DNA of 64,000 bases from an uncultured Verrucomicrobia subdivision 3 bacterium (GCA_903878805.1 CAIRJF010000028.1:17490-81489); one strand, 5' to 3'. Counted from the stretch's first letter, positions 34,487-43,550 are shown. A program made the numbers and translations. Notes: generated by a model not told the origin, from the sequence alone.

Positions 34487-35407
34487 ATGCAAACGCTCGT
34501 CGAAGATTTTCTGCAATACCTGCGCCACGAACGCGGGCAGTCGGACAACACGGCGAAAACTTACGCGGCGCTGCTCGGCAAATTCACGGCTTGGGCGGAG
34601 CGGCAAGGACTGACGGACTGGCGTAACGTGGAGCTGAAGCATCTCATGGCGTTTCTCGCGCACGAGCGCGCCCGCCCGCTCGCCGATGAACCGAAGGAAT
34701 CCACCAAACGTTTGAGCGGCGAGAGTGTGTATCTGGAAATCGCTGCACTGCGGGCGTTTTATAAATTTGCCGAGAACGAAAAGTTTTTACCGACGAACAT
34801 TGCGGAAAATCTTTCATTACCACGCCGATGGAAAAGATTGCCGAAGGCGTTGTCGAACGACGAAATCAAAAAATTGCTCACGCCGGAAGCGCCGGAGACT
34901 CCGGAGGGATTGTGCGACCAAGCGATTTTGGAACTGGCTTACGCTTCCGGCCTGCGCTTGTCGGAATTAAAAAATCTGCGGCTGGAGCAACTGCATCTCG
35001 ACGCCGGTTTCATCAATGTCATCGGCAAGGGCAACAAGGAGCGCGTGGTGCCGGTGGGGCGAACGGCGGTGGCGGCGTTGAATCGGTTCATCGAAGTTGG
35101 ACGGCCGAAACTCGTCACGCCGAAATCACCGGCGAATGTTTTTCTCACGCAACGCGGCACGCCGTTTGCCTCGGTCACGCTGTGGTTGCACATCAAAAAC
35201 CGTGTTCGTCGCGCCGGAGTTGAGCGGAACATGACGCCGCATATGCTGCGGCACAGCTTCGCGACGCATCTGCTGGAACATGGCGCGGATTTGCGCGTGA
35301 TTCAGGAATTGCTCGGCCACGCGAACATCAGCACGACGGAAATCTACACGCACGTCACGGGCAACCGGCTGCGGGAAATTCACCGGAAATTTCATCCGCG
35401 CGCCTAA
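34487..35407 (+). CDS. Tyrosine recombinase XerC/XerD-like
   Basis: The N-terminal SAM-like core-binding domain (residues 1-90) is followed by the catalytic domain with Arg157 (ASGLRLSELKNL), the beta-hairpin Lys in GKGNKERVVPV, HMLRHSFATHLL (His-x-x-Arg), LLGHANISTTEIYTHV with the third His and nucleophile Tyr287. Length 306 is typical of XerC/XerD, which resolve chromosome dimers at dif with FtsK. XerC and XerD cannot be distinguished by eye. The ATG at 34487 is preferred to TTG one codon upstream. The gene follows the CoaB-like gene by 8 bases and has no mobile-element context, which supports a housekeeping role. Confidence 0.9.
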   Translation: MQTLVEDFLQYLRHERGQSDNTAKTYAALLGKFTAWAERQGLTDWRNVELKHLMAFLAHERARPLADEPKESTKRLSGESVYLEIAALRAFYKFAENEKFLPTNIAENLSLPRRWKRLPKALSNDEIKKLLTPEAPETPEGLCDQAILELAYASGLRLSELKNLRLEQLHLDAGFINVIGKGNKERVVPVGRTAVAALNRFIEVGRPKLVTPKSPANVFLTQRGTPFASVTLWLHIKNRVRRAGVERNMTPHMLRHSFATHLLEHGADLRVIQELLGHANISTTEIYTHVTGNRLREIHRKFHPRA

Positions 35408-35412
35408 AATTT

Positions 35413-35712
35413 TTACTCAAAGTCGTAAACGAGGACTTTTTTCACGAAGGGCTTCACGCATTGTGCGATGAATTCCAAATGCTGCGGATGGACTTGATAA
35501 TCGTCCTGCGCTTGCTTGCTGGCGAAGACAGTGTTGAGCGCGACTTGGTAAGTCTGATCCACGACAGGCCGCGCGCTACCGACCATTTTGCCGATATGAA
35601 ACTGCTTCAGGCCGGGAATAGATTTGAGAAATTTTTCGCCGCCGGCGATAACGGCGTCCACCGCTTCGGGTTTCGCCGGGTCGGTCCAGAAAATGACAAC
35701 GTGTGAAAACAT
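35413..35712 (-). CDS. Dabb family protein (stress-responsive alpha/beta-barrel)
   Basis: This 99-residue protein fits the Dabb fold: HVVIFWTDPAKPEAVDAVIAG near the start, then IPGLKQFHIGK and a C-terminal FVKKVLVYDFE. Members are dimeric ferredoxin-like proteins; some are monooxygenases or cyclases. No catalytic residue is obvious and the function is unknown. It is convergent with the recombinase and divergent from fabD. Confidence 0.85.
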   Translation of the reverse strand: MFSHVVIFWTDPAKPEAVDAVIAGGEKFLKSIPGLKQFHIGKMVGSARPVVDQTYQVALNTVFASKQAQDDYQVHPQHLEFIAQCVKPFVKKVLVYDFE

Positions 35713-35804
35713 GATGGTTTATTGAACAACAAAGCCGGCGGTGCGCGAAGAAAAATTTTCAAACTTTCTATCGGCGTATAATTCCAGCTAAGCTCAACCA
35801 ATTT

Positions 35805-36728
35805 ATGAGCAAAACCGCATTGTTATTCGCTGGTCAAGGCGCGCAAGTCGTGGGCATGGGCAAAGATTTGGCTGAACAATTTCCGTCGGCGAAGGCGTGG
35901 TTCAACCGCGCCAATACCGCGCTCGGCTACGATCTCGCCAAAGTTTGTTTTGAAGGGCCGGAAGCTGATTTGACCAAAACCGAAAACGCGCAGCCGGGAA
36001 TTTTTGTCGTGAGCTGGGTCGCATTTCAATTGCTTAAAGAACAAGTGCCATTGCTCAAATTTGAAGCCACCGCTGGCTTGTCGCTCGGTGAATTCACGGC
36101 GCTCACTGCGGCGGGCGCATTAAGTTTTGAAGATGGCTTGCGCGTCGTGCGTCAGCGCGGAAAATTTATGCAGGAAGCGTGCGACGTGACCAAAGGCGGC
36201 ATGGCTGCAATTATTGGTTTGGACGAAAATCTGACGCGCGAGGTTTGTGCGGAAGCTGGGGTTGTTCTCGCAAATTTGAATTGTCCAGGCCAGCTCGTTA
36301 TTTCTGGCGCGTCGGAAAAAATTGCGGTGGCGTGTGAACTGGCTAAAGCCAAAGGCGCGAAACGTGCGCTGCCGTTGCCGGTGGCGGGCGCATATCACTC
36401 GCCGCTCATGGCGAGTGCGCAGCCGAAACTTGCGGCGGAGCTGGCGGCGGCGAAGGTTTCCGCGCCCGTGGTGCCGGTGATTTCCAACGTCACGGCGCAG
36501 GCGCACGGCCCGGACATCTCCGCAAAACTGGTTGAGCAAGTCTGCGCATCCGTGCTGTGGGAAAATTCCCTGCGCGTATTGCTGGCGCAGGGATTCACGC
36601 GGTTCATCGAACTCGGGCCGGGCACGGCCTTGAGCGGCTTCATGAAGCGTATTGATAAAACGGCTACGATGCTGAACGTCGCGGACGCGGCGAGCTTGGA
36701 GGCCACGGTAAAGGCGCTTTCGGTTTAG
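35805..36728 (+). CDS. fabD: Malonyl-CoA:ACP transacylase
   Basis: This 307-residue enzyme carries FAGQGAQVVGMGKDL and the nucleophile elbow GLSLGEFTALTAAGAL (Ser in GxSxG), GAYHSPLM with the catalytic His, and VPVISNVTAQ. It loads malonate on acyl carrier protein for fatty acid synthesis. It is not next to other fab genes in this window. The ATG start is preceded by AAUUU rather than a strong ribosome-binding site. Confidence 0.95.
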   Translation: MSKTALLFAGQGAQVVGMGKDLAEQFPSAKAWFNRANTALGYDLAKVCFEGPEADLTKTENAQPGIFVVSWVAFQLLKEQVPLLKFEATAGLSLGEFTALTAAGALSFEDGLRVVRQRGKFMQEACDVTKGGMAAIIGLDENLTREVCAEAGVVLANLNCPGQLVISGASEKIAVACELAKAKGAKRALPLPVAGAYHSPLMASAQPKLAAELAAAKVSAPVVPVISNVTAQAHGPDISAKLVEQVCASVLWENSLRVLLAQGFTRFIELGPGTALSGFMKRIDKTATMLNVADAASLEATVKALSV

Positions 36729-36778
36729 CTTCAGATTTTTAGAAATGCGCTTAGATAAGAATACCCGCCATTGATTTT

Positions 36779-36964
36779 ATGGAAATTTCCCAACTTGCCC
36801 AAATCCTCGTCGCGCTCGGCTGCCCAGCTGAGAAATCCGCCGACATGGCCGCGCAACTCGACAAGCGCGCGAAACAATTGGCCGCCGAAAAAAATCAGAC
36901 TTACGAGGAAGCGTTGAAACATTTGCTCACACTGATGAAACAGGGTTGGGCGGCTCCGAAATAG
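36779..36964 (+). CDS. Small hypothetical protein (61 residues), downstream of fabD
   Basis: A helical, charged protein: MEISQLAQILVALGCPAEKS, then AAQLDKRAKQLAAEKNQTYEEAL and WAAPK. The pattern suggests a three-helix bundle with no transmembrane segment. It is conserved-looking in codon usage but no family is recognised. Located 50 bases after fabD. Confidence 0.65.
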   Translation: MEISQLAQILVALGCPAEKSADMAAQLDKRAKQLAAEKNQTYEEALKHLLTLMKQGWAAPK

Positions 36965-37050
36965 GAGATGGCTGATTGGAGATGGAAATTGGGGTTGGCG
37001 GTCGCGGGATTTTTTCTGGATTCCATCTCCCATCTCCTATCTCCTATCTG
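36962..37050. repeat. GGAGATGG/CCATCTCC repeated inverted block
   Basis: GGAGATGG motifs on the left (36966-36990) are mirrored by CCATCTCC, CATCTCC, TATCTCC and TATCTCC on the right (37023-37048). The block can fold into a long imperfect hairpin with a roughly 30-base loop. It lies between the small gene and the nudix gene. It may be a terminator-like or REP-like element. Confidence 0.55.
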
Positions 37051-37054
37051 CTAA

Positions 37055-37609
37055 ATGATTAAACCGTGGAAAAAAGTCAGCAGCAAACCTGTCGGCGATT
37101 TTCGCATCTTCAAAATCCGCTCCGAAATCTGCATCAACCCGCGCACCGGCAAGGAACATGATTTCTACGTCCTCGATACCGTCGGCTGGGTCAACGTCAT
37201 CGCCGTCACGCCCGACCAACAGCTCGTGATGGTGCGGCAATTCCGCGTCGGCTCCGGCACGGTGGAACTGGAAATTCCCGGCGGCATGATGGATCCGAAC
37301 GAGACCAATCCGGTCGCGACCGCCGTGCGCGAACTGCGCGAGGAAACCGGCTACGAAGGCGAAAACGCCCGACTGCTCGGCAAAGTCTGGTCCAATCCGG
37401 CCATCTTGAACAACCACACCTACACTGTGCTGATTGAAAATTGCCGGCTGCAACACGGCGTGGAATTTGACAGCGGCGAAGATCTGACGACGCAACTGGT
37501 GCCGGTGGCGGAAATTCCGAAGCTCGTTGCCGAAGAGAAAATCGGCCACTCGCTCGTCGTCGCCGCGCTGTATTATTTTGATTTGTGGCAGCGGGGAATT
37601 AAGAAATGA
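37055..37609 (+). CDS. NUDIX hydrolase, ADP-ribose pyrophosphatase-like
   Basis: The full nudix box is present: GGMMDPNETNPVATAVRELREETGY (residues ~85-109 region), matching GX5EX7REUXEEXGU with a slightly longer spacing of acidic residues. The C-terminal helix includes DLWQRGIKK. The 184-residue size is near that of ADP-ribose and related sugar-nucleotide pyrophosphatases. Likely role: removal of toxic nucleotide derivatives. It starts immediately after a repeat block. Confidence 0.88.
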   Translation: MIKPWKKVSSKPVGDFRIFKIRSEICINPRTGKEHDFYVLDTVGWVNVIAVTPDQQLVMVRQFRVGSGTVELEIPGGMMDPNETNPVATAVRELREETGYEGENARLLGKVWSNPAILNNHTYTVLIENCRLQHGVEFDSGEDLTTQLVPVAEIPKLVAEEKIGHSLVVAALYYFDLWQRGIKK

Positions 37610-37625
37610 GTTTTTCTGAAAAAAT

Positions 37626-38147
37626 ATGAAAAATAAAACGGTAATCAATTTTCTGTTCATCAGTTTCTTGACTTTGTTGTCAGCAGGTTGTTTCACGTCA
37701 GTAACTTCAAAAAAGGCTTTCCCAAGCAAAATCGACTGGTTTGAACCAACGGCAATTTACAACTCACACACCAGTAATGACGTAATAATTGAGGGAGGAT
37801 GCTACAAATATTATGGCCAAAAGACTTTAGTTTATGCGCCTGCATACTTGATAATTCCAGCTAAGGTATTACTTGCTGCTCATAGTAAATCTGGTGGCGA
37901 TGTTTCTTTTTCTGATATTCAAAAACTTCCACCCGACGTTCGTTACAACTTACGATTAGAAAAAAATCTTCCGGCAGGATTTGAAAAAACCGCCGATATT
38001 CCCCAAGGCCAGTCAGGCATTCAGGTCAACAAGCAAAGTCGAATAAACGTGGTGAATTTGGCTAAACTGCCTTTTGCTTTTGTGATAGATGTCGTCACCT
38101 TTCCTTTGCAATTAGAAATTTCAAAGTCTTTTAAAAATCTTAATTAG
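37626..38147 (+). CDS. Putative lipoprotein, AT-rich, unknown
   Basis: The N-terminus is an ideal lipoprotein signal with lipobox LLSAGC at residues 18-23 (start MKNKTVINFLF). The mature part of ~150 residues has no recognised family (motifs IIEGGCYKYYGQKTLVYAPA, then ARLEKNLPAGFEKTADI-like segments). The gene is visibly richer in A+T than its neighbours, with AAA and TTT runs, suggesting recent acquisition. A terminal segment LPFAFVIDVVTFPLQLEIS is hydrophobic and might associate with membrane. Confidence 0.75.
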   Translation: MKNKTVINFLFISFLTLLSAGCFTSVTSKKAFPSKIDWFEPTAIYNSHTSNDVIIEGGCYKYYGQKTLVYAPAYLIIPAKVLLAAHSKSGGDVSFSDIQKLPPDVRYNLRLEKNLPAGFEKTADIPQGQSGIQVNKQSRINVVNLAKLPFAFVIDVVTFPLQLEISKSFKNLN

Positions 38148-38159
38148 GATATTTATCCG

Positions 38160-38540
38160 ATGCCCATCTTCTACGAATGCCAACGCTGCACGGCCTGTTG
38201 TCGCTGGCCGGGGCAAGTGCGTTTGTCGAATGAAGAAATCACGCGGCTCGCCGCGTTCAAAGGTTTGAGCGAAGCCGATTTCATCCAGCAATTCACGCGG
38301 CTGCGCTGGGATCGCGGCGGACTGGCTTTGCTGGAAAAACCGGACGGCGGCTGCATTTTTCTGGAAGGCGACGATTGTTCCGTGCAATCCGTCAAGCCGC
38401 AGCAGTGCCGCGATTTTCCGAACCTCTGGAATTTTCCCGGCTTTCAGCAGACCTGCAAAGCTTTCCCGCGCGAAGTCACCGAGGCGGAATACGCCCGCCG
38501 CATCGCGCTGATAAAAGCGAAGGGCAATGAGCGCGGATGA
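38160..38540 (+). CDS. YkgJ family cysteine cluster protein
   Basis: Eight-cysteine signature: FYECQRCTACCRWPG at the start, GGCIFLEGDDCSVQSVKPQQCRDFP in the middle and a Cys in FQQTCKAFP. The family is suspected of binding an iron-sulfur cluster or zinc; the function is unknown. Length 126 residues is typical. It starts 13 bases after the lipoprotein gene. Confidence 0.88.
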   Translation: MPIFYECQRCTACCRWPGQVRLSNEEITRLAAFKGLSEADFIQQFTRLRWDRGGLALLEKPDGGCIFLEGDDCSVQSVKPQQCRDFPNLWNFPGFQQTCKAFPREVTEAEYARRIALIKAKGNERG

Positions 38541-38549
38541 AATCGTAGC

Positions 38550-40769
38550 TCAACTCAAACTCACCGGATCAATATCCACCGCCAGCGTCACGTCATCCGG
38601 CAACGTGAGCGACTGCACAATGATGGCGAGTTCGCGGCTGAGCGCACTCATCGCGCGCGTCCGCAACATGATTTGGTAGCGGTAAAAATTTTCCGCGCGC
38701 AGCAACGGCGCAGGCGCGGGACCAGCGATAACCAAATCTTTTAGGTTCTTCAGTTTTTTCTCCAATTCGCGCTTCAGGTGGTCGGCAGAGAATTTTACTT
38801 TTTCCTCGCTGCGACCTTTGAGTGTGAGCAGCGCGACGCGGCTCGTCGGCGGATATTTCAGTTGTTCGCGAAATTCAATTTCCTGTTCGTAAAAGCCGAC
38901 GAAATCGTGGCGGCGCGCAAATTGAATCGCCGGATGAAACGGCGTGAACGCTTGCACAAAAACTTCGCCTTCGACATCGCCGCGACCCGCACGACCGGCG
39001 ACTTGCGTGAGCAATTGAAACGTCCGTTCGCCCGCCCGAAAATCCGGCTGATGCAGCGCGGAGTCAGCGTAAATAATGCCCACCAGCGTGACATTCGGAA
39101 AATGCAGCCCCTTCGCAATCATCTGCGTGCCGACCAGAATGTCCAGTTTGCCCGCGCGAAAATCACCGAGGACGTGGCGGTAATCGTCCTTGCGCTTCAT
39201 CGTGTCGGCATCCATGCGTTTGACGCGCGCCTTTGGAAAAAGTTTTGCCAAAACTTCTTCAACTTTCTGCGTGCCGGTTCCGGCAAAACGGATAGCCGGA
39301 TTTTTGCATTTCGGTTCCGGACAGACGAGCGGGACTTTTTCGTTGTGACCGCAGATGTGGCAAGAAAGTTTTTGTTCGATGCGATGATACGTCAGCGACA
39401 CGCTGCAATTCGGACAATTCGCGACGTAACCGCACTTGGGACACATCAGCGAAGTCGAGTAACCGCGCCGGTTCAGAAATAAAATCGTCTGCTCGCCGCG
39501 CTCCAGCCGCTGCTTGATAGCCTCCTTGAGCTGCGGCGAAAAGAGCGGTGGACCTTTTTCTTTGAACATCGCCTGCCGCATATCCACGACGCGGACCTGC
39601 GGCATTTTCTGGTCGTCCACGCGTTCCGGCAAATTCAGCAAAGTGAATTTCCCCTTTTTACAATTGGCGTAACTCTCCATCGAAGGCGTAGCTGAACCGA
39701 GCACGACGACGGCGTTTTCCATCTGACCACGCATGACGGCGACATCGCGTGCGTGATAGCGCGGCGCTTCTTCCTGCTTGTAAGTTTGCTCGTGCTCCTC
39801 ATCCACAATGATGAGTCCGAGCGGTTCGACCGGTGCAAAAATTGCCGAACGTGCGCCGATTACGATGCGCGCACGACCTTGCCGGATCTTGTGCCATTCA
39901 TCGTGCCGTTCGCCTGCGCTCAAGTGCGAATGCAAAACCGCGACGAGCGTTTGCAATTTGCCGGAACTGAATCGCGCCTTGAATCTTTCAACGGTTTGTG
40001 GCGTCAGCGAAATTTCCGGCACGAGCACCATTGCGCCTTTGCCCTGCTCCAGCGCATGCGCAAGCGCTTGCAGATAAATTTCTGTTTTTCCTGAACCGGT
40101 CACGCCGTGGAGCAGAAATGTGCGCGAAGAATTCTCCGTGTCCATCGCCTTCGTGATTTCGCCCAGCGCTTGCGCCTGTGCCGGATTCAATATGATATTT
40201 TGCGTGGGCAAAATCGTTTCGCGCGCATACGGATCGCGCTCCGAAACTTCGGATGTGATGGAGACAAGGCCGCGATCTTCCAGTTTACGGACGGTGGCGG
40301 CGGTGGTTTTGGTGAGTTCCAATAATTCTGCCAGCGGCAGTTCACGACGTTCCTCGACGATATTCCAAACTTCCTGCTGACGCTTTGGAAGCTTCGGAAA
40401 TTCGCCGGTCACGGCCAGCGCGCGAACAAATAATCTTTCGCGCCAGCCCGCATCTTCCTTGCGCACGGCTTCGGGCAAAACCGACTTCAGCGCAATCTCC
40501 GGAGCACAGCAGTAATACTCGCCAATCCACCGCGCAAGCTTCAAAACCTTTGGCGTTACTAGCGTTTGTGCACCGATGACTTTGAGAATCGGCTTGAGAT
40601 TCGCGTGTCCAGATTCTTCCGCGACTGCGGTGACGACACCGAGAATTTTGCGCGACCCGAACGGAACTTGCACACGGCTACCGACATCAATTTGCCCGGC
40701 CAGCTCCGCCGGAATCGAATAATCAAATTCCTTCCGCAGCGCAATTTCCAGACTGACGCGGGCAATCAT
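38550..40769 (-). CDS. priA: Primosomal replication restart helicase PriA
   Basis: This 739-residue helicase has Walker A GVTGSGKTEIYLQAL, the DEEH box region IIVDEEHEQTYKQEE, and helicase motifs further on. The zinc-binding cysteines lie in CPKCGYVANCPNCSVSL and CHICGHNEKVPLVCPEPKC. The N-terminal 3'-DNA-binding domain begins IARVSLEIALRKEFDYSIP. It restarts collapsed replication forks by loading DnaB via DnaC/DnaT-type proteins. Single gene, convergent with ykgJ-like. Confidence 0.95.
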   Translation of the reverse strand: MIARVSLEIALRKEFDYSIPAELAGQIDVGSRVQVPFGSRKILGVVTAVAEESGHANLKPILKVIGAQTLVTPKVLKLARWIGEYYCCAPEIALKSVLPEAVRKEDAGWRERLFVRALAVTGEFPKLPKRQQEVWNIVEERRELPLAELLELTKTTAATVRKLEDRGLVSITSEVSERDPYARETILPTQNIILNPAQAQALGEITKAMDTENSSRTFLLHGVTGSGKTEIYLQALAHALEQGKGAMVLVPEISLTPQTVERFKARFSSGKLQTLVAVLHSHLSAGERHDEWHKIRQGRARIVIGARSAIFAPVEPLGLIIVDEEHEQTYKQEEAPRYHARDVAVMRGQMENAVVVLGSATPSMESYANCKKGKFTLLNLPERVDDQKMPQVRVVDMRQAMFKEKGPPLFSPQLKEAIKQRLERGEQTILFLNRRGYSTSLMCPKCGYVANCPNCSVSLTYHRIEQKLSCHICGHNEKVPLVCPEPKCKNPAIRFAGTGTQKVEEVLAKLFPKARVKRMDADTMKRKDDYRHVLGDFRAGKLDILVGTQMIAKGLHFPNVTLVGIIYADSALHQPDFRAGERTFQLLTQVAGRAGRGDVEGEVFVQAFTPFHPAIQFARRHDFVGFYEQEIEFREQLKYPPTSRVALLTLKGRSEEKVKFSADHLKRELEKKLKNLKDLVIAGPAPAPLLRAENFYRYQIMLRTRAMSALSRELAIIVQSLTLPDDVTLAVDIDPVSLS

Positions 40770-40783
40770 TTTTCAATCGCGCT

Positions 40784-41512
40784 TCAGTCGCGCGTGATGG
40801 AACGCAAATCGGCTTCGAGTTGCAGGCGTAGTTTTTCGCGACCGGCTTCGTTCGTGTCACGCGGCACGCGTAGCGCTTTACCCATCGTCACCGTGCAGAC
40901 CGCGAATGGTAGCGGAATTTGAAAACGGTCCCAGCTTTTCACGCGAATTTTCCAGCTAAGATGATACGTCACCGGCACGATGGGCATGCCGGTCATTTGC
41001 GCCGTGGAAATCACGCCTTCCTGCACGGTGTAGCACGGACCGCGCGGACCATCCGGCGTGAGCGCGAGGTCGTGACCGCGGCGTCCCCACGCGACCAACT
41101 CGCGAAACGCCTGCGCGCCGCGCCGCGATGATGAGCCGCGCACCGGCTGCACTTTGAACATTTCCAAAACTCCCGTCAGCAAGCCGCCGTCTTTGCTGGC
41201 GCTGACGAGCGCGACGAGTCGACGTTTGCGATCGCGCCGCGCAACATATTTGCGATATAAAATCAACGCCAGCGCGAGACGATTGTGCCAAATGGCGAAA
41301 ATAATTTTTTCCTGCGGCACGTCAGAAAAATAGCCGGACAAATCTTCCAACCGGAAACGCAGCGTTGCCGTGATGCATTGCGCCACGGTGTAAATCAACG
41401 CGGCCAGCAACCGTTGATGCCATTTCGGCGGATGCGGAATCACCACGCCACCGACGACTCGCGCGTGGCGATGCGCGGCGGGTGGTTGTGGTTGCGGATT
41501 GGCTTCGGTCAT
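40784..41512 (-). CDS. Lysophospholipid acyltransferase family protein (DUF374-like)
   Basis: Key motifs are AIWHNRLALAL (an HN-type acyltransferase motif) and ALTPDGPRGPCYTVQEG in the 249-residue frame. DUF374-type proteins are LPLAT-like and often act in lipid A or phospholipid acylation. The ATG at 41512 overlaps the ruvA stop as ATGA; the longer upstream GTG is less plausible. The opening segment (EANPQPQPPAAHRHARVVGG) is proline-rich and unlikely to fold. Acyl donor and acceptor are unknown. Confidence 0.85.
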   Translation of the reverse strand: MTEANPQPQPPAAHRHARVVGGVVIPHPPKWHQRLLAALIYTVAQCITATLRFRLEDLSGYFSDVPQEKIIFAIWHNRLALALILYRKYVARRDRKRRLVALVSASKDGGLLTGVLEMFKVQPVRGSSSRRGAQAFRELVAWGRRGHDLALTPDGPRGPCYTVQEGVISTAQMTGMPIVPVTYHLSWKIRVKSWDRFQIPLPFAVCTVTMGKALRVPRDTNEAGREKLRLQLEADLRSITRD

Positions 41513-42117
41513 CAGGCTCCCTTTTTCAGACACGCGCGCACAAGTTGTTCGACCGTTGCCGCTGCACCCAGCATCGCCTGCGCGGCGCGAACGGAGTCGT
41601 GAGCATCTACTTGTTTGAAGCCAAGCGCCATGAGCGCGAGCACGGCGTCATTGGTTTTTTGATCGTCAGATGAAAGCGAGTGTTTCGCGCTAGCGGCTTC
41701 CAGCGCACCTGCCGCACCGATTTTATCGCGCAATTCAACCACGATTCGTTCCGCCGTTTTTTTACCGACGCCGGAAATTTGCGAGAGCGATTTCACGTCG
41801 CCGTTCGCCACTGCGCCGCGAAACGCCACGGCGTTCATGCCGCTCAAAATATTCAGCGCGGTTTTCGGGCCGATGCCGCTGACGTTGTTGATGAGCATCC
41901 GAAACAAATCACGTTCCACCGCCGTCGCGAAGCCGTAAAGAATGTGCGCGTCTTCACGGACGATGAGTTGCGTGAGCAATTTTATTTCGCCACCGGGCTG
42001 GGGCAATTTGTCGAATGACGACAAGGGAATTAGCACTTCGTAACCGATGCCGTTCACGTCCACGATGACTTGCGTGGGCAATGACTCAACCAGTTTTCCG
42101 TGTAAAAAAGTAATCAT
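41512..42117 (-). CDS. ruvA: Holliday junction branch migration protein RuvA
   Basis: The OB domain (MITFLHGKLVES, then VIVDVNGIGYEVLIP), helix-hairpin-helix domain (LFRMLINNVSGIGPKTALNIL and LSQISGVGKKTAERIVVEL) and domain III with a flexible C-terminus are all present. The tetramer binds Holliday junctions and directs RuvB. The ATG at 42117 is chosen because the OB fold begins there; an upstream frame adds a hydrophobic stretch from the zinc-ribbon gene region. RuvB is not in the window. It sits with ruvC, separated by a small zinc-ribbon gene. Confidence 0.95.
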   Translation of the reverse strand: MITFLHGKLVESLPTQVIVDVNGIGYEVLIPLSSFDKLPQPGGEIKLLTQLIVREDAHILYGFATAVERDLFRMLINNVSGIGPKTALNILSGMNAVAFRGAVANGDVKSLSQISGVGKKTAERIVVELRDKIGAAGALEAASAKHSLSSDDQKTNDAVLALMALGFKQVDAHDSVRAAQAMLGAAATVEQLVRACLKKGA

Positions 42118-42118
42118 A

Positions 42119-42352
42119 TCAAAAGCCAGCCATGCCGCCAACGCCACCGTGACCGTCGTGCGAACCAATATCATTTATTTGCCGCCCAAAATCTTCAGCT
42201 TCTTTTTCTTCCTTATCCATTTGTTTTTTCCAAAACGCGATTTCCGCATCGTTCATCAAGAGCTCTTTCGGCAATGGCTTTTCACACACGCCGCAAATTT
42301 TAAGTTTACGGCTGTAAATTGGCGCATGGCAATTTGGACAGCGGAATTCCAT
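42119..42352 (-). CDS. Small zinc-ribbon protein between ruvC and ruvA
   Basis: 77 residues opening MEFRCPNCHAPIYSRK, with two CxxC pairs (CPNC, CGVC) forming a zinc ribbon, followed by a charged helix and a Gly/His-rich tail (GSHDGHGGVGGMAGF). The ATG at 42352 lies 2 bases after the ruvC stop; the stop lies 1 base before ruvA. Codon usage is coding-like. Role in the recombination operon is unknown. Confidence 0.7.
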   Translation of the reverse strand: MEFRCPNCHAPIYSRKLKICGVCEKPLPKELLMNDAEIAFWKKQMDKEEKEAEDFGRQINDIGSHDGHGGVGGMAGF

Positions 42353-42354
42353 TT

Positions 42355-42891
42355 CTAAATTTTCTTCGGCGCGTTCAAACCGTGCCGCGAATTTTCCTGC
42401 GTGTGCGTCAGCGCAAGCGCGAGCGCGTCCGCCGCGTCGGGCGCGGGCAACTCGGCGAGGTTCAACATCCGCTGCACCATTTTGGCGACGGCAATTTTTT
42501 GCGCCGCGCCGTAGCCGACAATCGCTTGCTTCACTTTGCGCGTGGCAATTTCGTAAATATCCAAACCAGCTTCGGCAATCGCCGCCATCGCGGCGCCGCG
42601 CGCTTCGCCCATGATGATGGCCGTCTTCAGATTTTGCGCGAAGAAAAGTCCTTCTACCACACAAACTGTCGGCTGATGTTCGCGCACGAGGTCACGCAGC
42701 GTTTGCGTAATTTTGGCGAGGCAACGCGAACGTTCCCAATCTTTCGGACAGGTGATCGTGCCTTGCGCAAGCGCGGACAAATTATTTCTTTCCACGCGGA
42801 TGACGCCGTAGCCCGTGCCGCGCACTGACGGATCAACGCCCAAAATTATTTGAGTGGCGCGTGGCGCGTGGCGAGTGACGGGCAAGGTCAT
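42355..42891 (-). CDS. ruvC: Crossover junction endodeoxyribonuclease RuvC
   Basis: The acidic active site is visible: first Asp in ILGVDPSVRGTGYG, Glu in VVEGLFFAQN, and the last pair in DAADALALALTH. It resolves Holliday junctions as a dimer. The ATG at 42891 begins an N-terminal tail (MTLPVTRHAPRATQ) about 15 residues longer than usual; a start nearer the first strand is possible. It heads the ruvC-zinc-ribbon-ruvA-acyltransferase run. Confidence 0.93.
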   Translation of the reverse strand: MTLPVTRHAPRATQIILGVDPSVRGTGYGVIRVERNNLSALAQGTITCPKDWERSRCLAKITQTLRDLVREHQPTVCVVEGLFFAQNLKTAIIMGEARGAAMAAIAEAGLDIYEIATRKVKQAIVGYGAAQKIAVAKMVQRMLNLAELPAPDAADALALALTHTQENSRHGLNAPKKI

Positions 42892-43047
42892 TGCGGTCGC
42901 GCGCGATTTTTTTCCGCCGAGACGCTGCTGCATCTGCTCAAATTGTTGCCGGGAAATGCCCACACGAAAAGGTTGCCAGCGCGCGTGGGCGGGCAAAAGG
43001 AAAAACGCCGTGACGGGTTTCGTCGCGGCGTTGAGGAAGCGGGCTAT

Positions 43048-43550
43048 TCAGCGGTTTTGGACAAACCAGTTCTGGTATCGTCCGCCGCCATTCGCGGAGC
43101 CGTTTTGATTTTGCGGCGACGGCATGGTCTGGCTGAAATTCTGCCGTGGCTCGCTGTGCTGCGGATGATCAACCATCATCGGCGCGGTGAACGCCGGCTG
43201 CGGGTTCATTGGCCGCGACGGTTCACGCCAGTCGTTGTGCGCAGATGAATGTTGATTGAACGGCGCGGTCACGGTGTTGTTCACCGGCGCAGTGACTGTC
43301 GCCGCGGGCGCGGTGTAAGTCCGCTGCGCCTGATGATTTTCGCCGTTGTTGAGGAATCCGCCGCTGTGGGCGTAGCTGTGGGCGGGCGCAGAATTATTCG
43401 CCGGAGCGGTTGGGTTTGACCATGATTGCACGGATGAATTCCCATTTCCCTGTTCGCGGTTGAATTGTCCTGCCTGCGGGCGCGACGGTGTTTGTGTCAC
43501 TGGCGAATGTTGATTGCCGTTCGCCGGATTGAAGTTGTTGTTTCCGGTCG
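43048..43550 (-). pseudogene. Displaced low-complexity C-terminal tail of the DUF6600-like protein (frameshift)
   Basis: In a frame offset by one base from the upstream gene, this region reads as a strongly biased N/P/Q/H-rich chain (GNNNFNPANGNQHSPVTQTP, then SQTMPSPQNQNGSANGGGRY). This is what would be expected for the tail of the DUF6600-like secreted protein whose own frame ends at 43497. The two frames overlap 43497-43623. A one-base change around 43550 would join them. It could be a sequencing or assembly error, a real truncation, or a frameshift. Confidence 0.55.
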
